Positions 5,656 through 8,190 of a DNA stretch of 8,190 nucleotides are shown piece after piece. Source of the DNA: an uncultured Blastococcus sp. (GTDB taxonomy: Bacteria; Actinomycetota; Actinomycetes; Mycobacteriales; Antricoccaceae); NCBI GenBank assembly GCA_946221975.1, contig CAMIGT010000040.1, positions 1-8,190 on the forward strand. Reading direction: 5' to 3'. The position numbers and the translations under genes were made by a program. The notes under the pieces are model-generated. The model was not told the DNA's origin and did no database searches. It saw only the letters and a program-made list of their open reading frames with translations. Each line of letters starts with the position of its first letter. Position 1 is the first letter of the stretch.

Positions 5656-6528
5656 CTATCGCAGGAATGCGGCGTACTGGGCGAGGGCGCCGTACGCCTC
5701 GGCGAAGAAGTCCGCGTGCAGGTGTGCGACGTGCCAGAGCCGGTCGAACTCCACGAGCTGTACGTCGGCGCCGTCGGCGCGGGCCAGCTCGACCCACCGC
5801 AGCACCTGCGAGTGCAGCACCTCGCGGCGACCGACCTGCACGAGCGTCGGCGGCAGCGCGGACTTGTCGGCGAAGATCGGGCTGATGCCGGGCTCGCCGG
5901 GGTCGCGGTCACCGACGTACGCCTCGGCGCTCTGCAGGCCCCATGCGCGGCGTACGACGATGTCCGAGCGGCGGTCGGGCAGGTCGTCGGTGAGGTCGAC
6001 CCACGGCGCGATCAGTCCGAGTCGCGCCGGTGCTGGACCGGCCTCGTCGATCAGCCGGTGCGTTGTCGCGAGCGCGAGCCCGCCGCCGGCCGAGTCGCCA
6101 CCGAGCGAGTACGACGCGTGCTCACCAGCGACCTCGCGGACCGCGGCGACGGCGTCATCAAGACCGGCCGGGTAGGGGTCTTCGGGGGCGAGGCGGTAGT
6201 CGGGCAGGTAGATCGGATGGCCGGTCAGGCGGGCGAGATTGGCGCCGAAGCCCTGGTAGCTCAGTGGCGAACCGACCGTGTATGCGCCGCCGTGCAGGTG
6301 CACGATCGCGCGCTGTGTGTCGGCGTTGGGCGCGGTGATCCGCAGCGCCGGCCGGCCCCCGAGCGTGATCTGGTCGGCGGTGATGTCGGAGGGCAGCGGG
6401 ATCGCGCTGGCCATCCGGTCGAGGTAACGGCGTTGCGCGGCGACCGAGAGCGGGCCGCCGAGTCCGGGGCGCAGGCCGTACTTCACGACGGTGCGCATGA
6501 CGGGGTAGGGCAGGTTCTGCCGGCGCAT
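5656..6528 (-). CDS. Alpha/beta hydrolase, hormone-sensitive-lipase (family IV) esterase
   Basis: A 290-residue serine esterase, probably cytoplasmic since no signal peptide is visible, expected to hydrolyse short- or medium-chain esters. HGGAY (79-83) is the family oxyanion-hole motif, YRLAPE (111-116) is a family hallmark, and GDSAGGG (144-150) holds the nucleophile Ser146. His266 in LWHVAH is the likely catalytic base. The acid position reads GRREVLHSQV, so Glu236 would be the acid instead of the Asp of the more familiar DPLxD motif; the Asp pair that usually follows EVL is also missing (HSQ). Length is normal. The ATG at 6528 shares one base with the upstream SDR stop (TGATG), so translation is probably coupled; the only ribosome-binding hint is AGGT. 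The pairing with an SDR recalls lipR-sadH of the mycobacterial mymA operon, but orthology is not shown. Confidence 0.92.
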   Translation of the reverse strand: MRRQNLPYPVMRTVVKYGLRPGLGGPLSVAAQRRYLDRMASAIPLPSDITADQITLGGRPALRITAPNADTQRAIVHLHGGAYTVGSPLSYQGFGANLARLTGHPIYLPDYRLAPEDPYPAGLDDAVAAVREVAGEHASYSLGGDSAGGGLALATTHRLIDEAGPAPARLGLIAPWVDLTDDLPDRRSDIVVRRAWGLQSAEAYVGDRDPGEPGISPIFADKSALPPTLVQVGRREVLHSQVLRWVELARADGADVQLVEFDRLWHVAHLHADFFAEAYGALAQYAAFLR

Positions 6529-7412
6529 CAGGAGCTGACCTGCTGCGCAGTCTCGGGGGTGGAGCGGGTGCCGAGGTACTTCGGCGAACGGGTGTCGGTG
6601 ACCCGGCGTTGCGAGACCCGCGCCGCGACTCGCTGGTAGCCCGAGCCGACCAGGCGCACGAGCTTGTCGAGGATCTTCGCGTCGGTGCCGACGAGCACGC
6701 GCGGACGGTTGCGGCGTACGGCGGTCCAGATTGCGGCCGCCGCGTCCTCTGGCGAGGTGATTGCCAGCTCCTCGTCGAAGAAGTCGGCGACCTCCTGCGC
6801 GTCGTGGAACTCATCGCCGCGGCCGTTGCGCGCGATGTTGGTCTTGATCCCGCCCGGATGCACACAGGTCACGCCCACCGGGAGCTTGTCGATGATCATC
6901 TCCATGCGCAGCGCCTCGGTGAACCCGCGTACGCCGAACTTGGCGGCGTTGTACGCGGACTGGCTCGGGACGGCGAGCAATCCGAACAGGCTGGAGATGT
7001 TGACGACGTGTCCGTCGCCGCTGCCGATCACGGCGGGCAGGAATGCCTTGGTGCCGTAGACGACGCCCCAGAAGTTGATGCCCATGAGCCACTCGAAGTC
7101 CTCGTAGGACATGTCGCGGATGTTGCTGGAGAGCGAGACGCCGGCGTTGTTGACGATGATGTTGACGCGCCCGAACTCATCGACGACCGACGCGGCCCAC
7201 GCTTCGACCGCCTCGCGGTCGCTGACGTCGATGCGGTCGGTGCGCACCTGCGCGCTCGCGCCGCACAGCTTTGCGGTCTCGGCCAGTCCGGCCTCGTCGA
7301 TGTCGGACAGGGCGAGCGCCGCACCTTCGGCGGCAGCCTGCAGTGCGAGGGCGCGGCCGATGCCCGATCCCGCGCCGGTGATTGCGACGACTTTGTTGCT
7401 CAGCGAAGTCAT
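6528..7412 (-). CDS. Classical short-chain dehydrogenase/reductase
   Basis: A 294-residue oxidoreductase that interconverts an alcohol and a ketone or aldehyde with a nicotinamide cofactor. TGAGSGIG (12-19) is the cofactor-binding turn, and Asp37 at the end of the second strand predicts NAD(H) over NADP(H). NNAG (88-91), Asn113, Ser141, Tyr154 and Lys158 form the complete catalytic set (NISSLFG and YNAAK). PGGIKTN (~190-197) follows at the usual place. A C-terminal tail of about 40 residues beyond the core (DKLVRLVGSGYQRVAARV onward) is basic and typical of mycobacterial SDRs with ~275-295 residues. The substrate is not predictable from sequence. It is first in the SDR-esterase operon and divergent from the TetR gene. 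ATG 7412 has no Shine-Dalgarno and sits eight bases after a -10 box, which suggests leaderless translation. Confidence 0.94.
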   Translation of the reverse strand: MTSLSNKVVAITGAGSGIGRALALQAAAEGAALALSDIDEAGLAETAKLCGASAQVRTDRIDVSDREAVEAWAASVVDEFGRVNIIVNNAGVSLSSNIRDMSYEDFEWLMGINFWGVVYGTKAFLPAVIGSGDGHVVNISSLFGLLAVPSQSAYNAAKFGVRGFTEALRMEMIIDKLPVGVTCVHPGGIKTNIARNGRGDEFHDAQEVADFFDEELAITSPEDAAAAIWTAVRRNRPRVLVGTDAKILDKLVRLVGSGYQRVAARVSQRRVTDTRSPKYLGTRSTPETAQQVSS

Positions 7413-7420
7413 GACCGGGG

Positions 7421-7449
7421 ACCCTATGTCAATATTGAACGTGAGTCAA
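7421..7449 (-). promoter_or_regulatory. SDR-esterase operon promoter, leaderless arrangement
   Basis: On the minus strand TTGACT (7449-7444; five of six -35 consensus bases), 17 bases, then TAGGGT (7426-7421; TAnnnT). Eight bases separate it from ATG 7412, so transcription would begin at or within a base or two of the start codon. Spacing and hexamers make this the best promoter in the window. Confidence 0.65.
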
Positions 7450-7451
7450 TA
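7433..7451. promoter_or_regulatory. Probable TetR operator
   Basis: TATTGA (7433-7438) and TCAATA (7446-7451) are inverted copies around seven bases, 19 bp in all. A further TCAATA at 7429-7434 makes TCAATATTGA a perfect 10-bp palindrome. The repeat covers the -35 and half of the spacer of the SDR promoter, where a repressor would block polymerase. The divergent TetR gene is the natural partner (inference). Confidence 0.5.
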
Positions 7452-7523
7452 AGTCGGATCTACGCTCCGGATTCGCTGGCGGGGCTCGCTAGGATGCCTA
7501 CAGGACCGGGAATCGGAGGGGAT

Positions 7524-8126
7524 GTGGCCGACGAGAAGAGGGTGCGTCTGGCACCCGAAGAGCGGCGTGAGCAGCTGATTCAGATCGGCGTACGCATGCT
7601 CGCCGGCGCGCGCATCGAAGACCTCTCCGTCGAGGCGATCGCACGCGAGGCCGGGATCTCCCGGGGGCTGTTGTTTCACTACTTCGAGTCCAAGCAGGAC
7701 TTCCAGCTCGCCATCGCCGAGCGGGTCGCCGAAGACCTGTACGCCGCGATCTCGCTGCCGTCCGAGGGGAGCGTCGACGCGCAGCTGCGCAGCGCCCTGG
7801 GCCGGTACGTCGACCACGTCTCGCTGGGCCCGGAGCTCTACGTGTCGATGGTGCGCGGCGCGATGGCCGGTGATGGGCAGATGCGCGCGCTTGGCGATCG
7901 CACCCGCCGGCGAATCGTCGACGTACTGCTCGAACGATGCCGTGAGCTGGGGTTGCAACCCGCGGCGTACGGCGAGATCGGTGCCTACGCCTGGATCGCG
8001 CTCAACGAGGAGCTGGTGACCCAGTGGCTGCGTGACCCGGCGGTCAGCCGCGACGAGCTGATCGACCTGATGATCGCGCCGCTGCCGGGGCTGATCGGTA
8101 TCGCGCCCATTCCCGCGACCCCCTGA
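7524..8126 (+). CDS. TetR-family transcriptional regulator
   Basis: A 200-residue one-component repressor. The N-terminal helix-turn-helix spans about residues 31-60 (LSVEAIAREAGISRGLLFHYF, with the usual SKxDF after it). The rest is a helical ligand-binding and dimerisation domain with no recognisable ligand signature. I chose GTG 7524 because GGAGGGG lies just upstream. ATG 7494, in frame, would add ten residues (MPTGPGIGGD) but has no ribosome-binding site and overlaps TAGGAT (7490-7495), a possible -10 for this gene. Another possible -10 is TACGCT (7461-7466). The gene is transcribed away from the SDR-esterase operon across a 111-base gap containing the inverted repeat, the standard layout for a local TetR repressor that also controls itself. 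The ligand is probably a substrate or product of the SDR or esterase (inference). Confidence 0.92.
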   Translation: MADEKRVRLAPEERREQLIQIGVRMLAGARIEDLSVEAIAREAGISRGLLFHYFESKQDFQLAIAERVAEDLYAAISLPSEGSVDAQLRSALGRYVDHVSLGPELYVSMVRGAMAGDGQMRALGDRTRRRIVDVLLERCRELGLQPAAYGEIGAYAWIALNEELVTQWLRDPAVSRDELIDLMIAPLPGLIGIAPIPATP

Positions 8127-8190
8127 CGCACCTTGGTATACCCACCTGCGGTGGATTACGTACCGCTAAGTCGCGGCTGGCTCAACCCGT
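8127..8190. other. Right-edge non-coding sequence with a weak hairpin
   Basis: After the TetR stop, CCACC and GGTGG can pair around TGC (8142-8154), preceded by the small palindrome GGTATACC (8135-8142). The stem is short with no T-run, so terminator function is uncertain. No gene start is visible. Confidence 0.3.

Noticed and set aside
5375..6175. 266-codon plus-strand frame containing a Ser/Asp/Glu run
   Set aside because: The acidic run is the complement of the lipoprotein Ser/Glu linker, and the rest is antisense to the esterase.
5716..6639. 307-codon plus-strand frame
   Set aside because: Antisense shadow of the esterase and the end of the SDR, both of which have complete catalytic motifs.
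6609..7523. Long N-terminal extension of the TetR frame
   Set aside because: The upstream part is antisense to the SDR and crosses its promoter; the TetR family begins with the HTH near the N-terminus, and GTG 7524 has a good ribosome-binding site.
7446..7958. 170-codon minus-strand frame opposite the TetR gene
   Set aside because: Antisense to an HTH protein with clear family pattern; no recognisable features of its own.

Overview
The window comes from a GC-rich bacterium, most likely an actinobacterium (Actinomycetota). Codons end strongly in G or C, GTG and TTG starts are used, two promoters look leaderless with TAnnnT -10 boxes, and there is an LpqN/PsbP-like lipoprotein beside mycobacterial-style SDR and esterase genes. 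Genus cannot be told from the sequence.

Region 1 (1-2700, minus strand): a two-gene run encodes a molybdenum hydroxylase of the CO dehydrogenase/xanthine dehydrogenase family. The [2Fe-2S] small subunit (coxS-like, 2218-2700) overlaps by ATGA the large molybdopterin subunit (coxL-like), whose C-terminus runs off the left edge. The large subunit carries AYRGAGR, the 'form II' signature, so it lacks the copper-ligating cysteine of true CO dehydrogenases. The S-L order also fits form II clusters; the FAD subunit (coxM) is presumably beyond the left edge.

Region 2 (2701-3730): nearly 1 kb without a recognisable gene. It holds a candidate coxS promoter, a doubtful minus-strand ORF with a very good ribosome-binding site (2908-3465), a perfect 26-bp palindrome (3543-3568) that looks like an operator, and a duplicated translation start for the next gene.

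Region 3 (3731-4870, plus): an FAD-dependent D-amino-acid dehydrogenase/oxidase closely resembling DauA. Its first ~11 codons are present twice: once behind a strong Shine-Dalgarno as a 24-codon dead-end ORF (3664-3738), and again at the TTG that opens the full gene.

Region 4 (4960-7412, minus): an apparent operon of a short-chain dehydrogenase (SDR), an HSL-type alpha/beta hydrolase joined to it by TGATG, and a Ser/Glu-rich lipoprotein whose N-terminal coding region is split by two single-base frame changes in mononucleotide runs. The SDR has a near-consensus promoter placed so that its mRNA would be leaderless.

Region 5 (7413-8190, plus): a TetR-family regulator diverges from the SDR. A TATTGA-N7-TCAATA inverted repeat overlaps the SDR promoter, so the regulator probably represses the SDR-esterase operon and perhaps itself. 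The final 64 bases hold no gene.

I see no CRISPR array, tRNA, rRNA, insertion sequence or phage gene. Nothing amounts to a clearly new system. The best leads are the duplicated start of the oxidoreductase, the 26-bp palindrome and the frame-broken lipoprotein.
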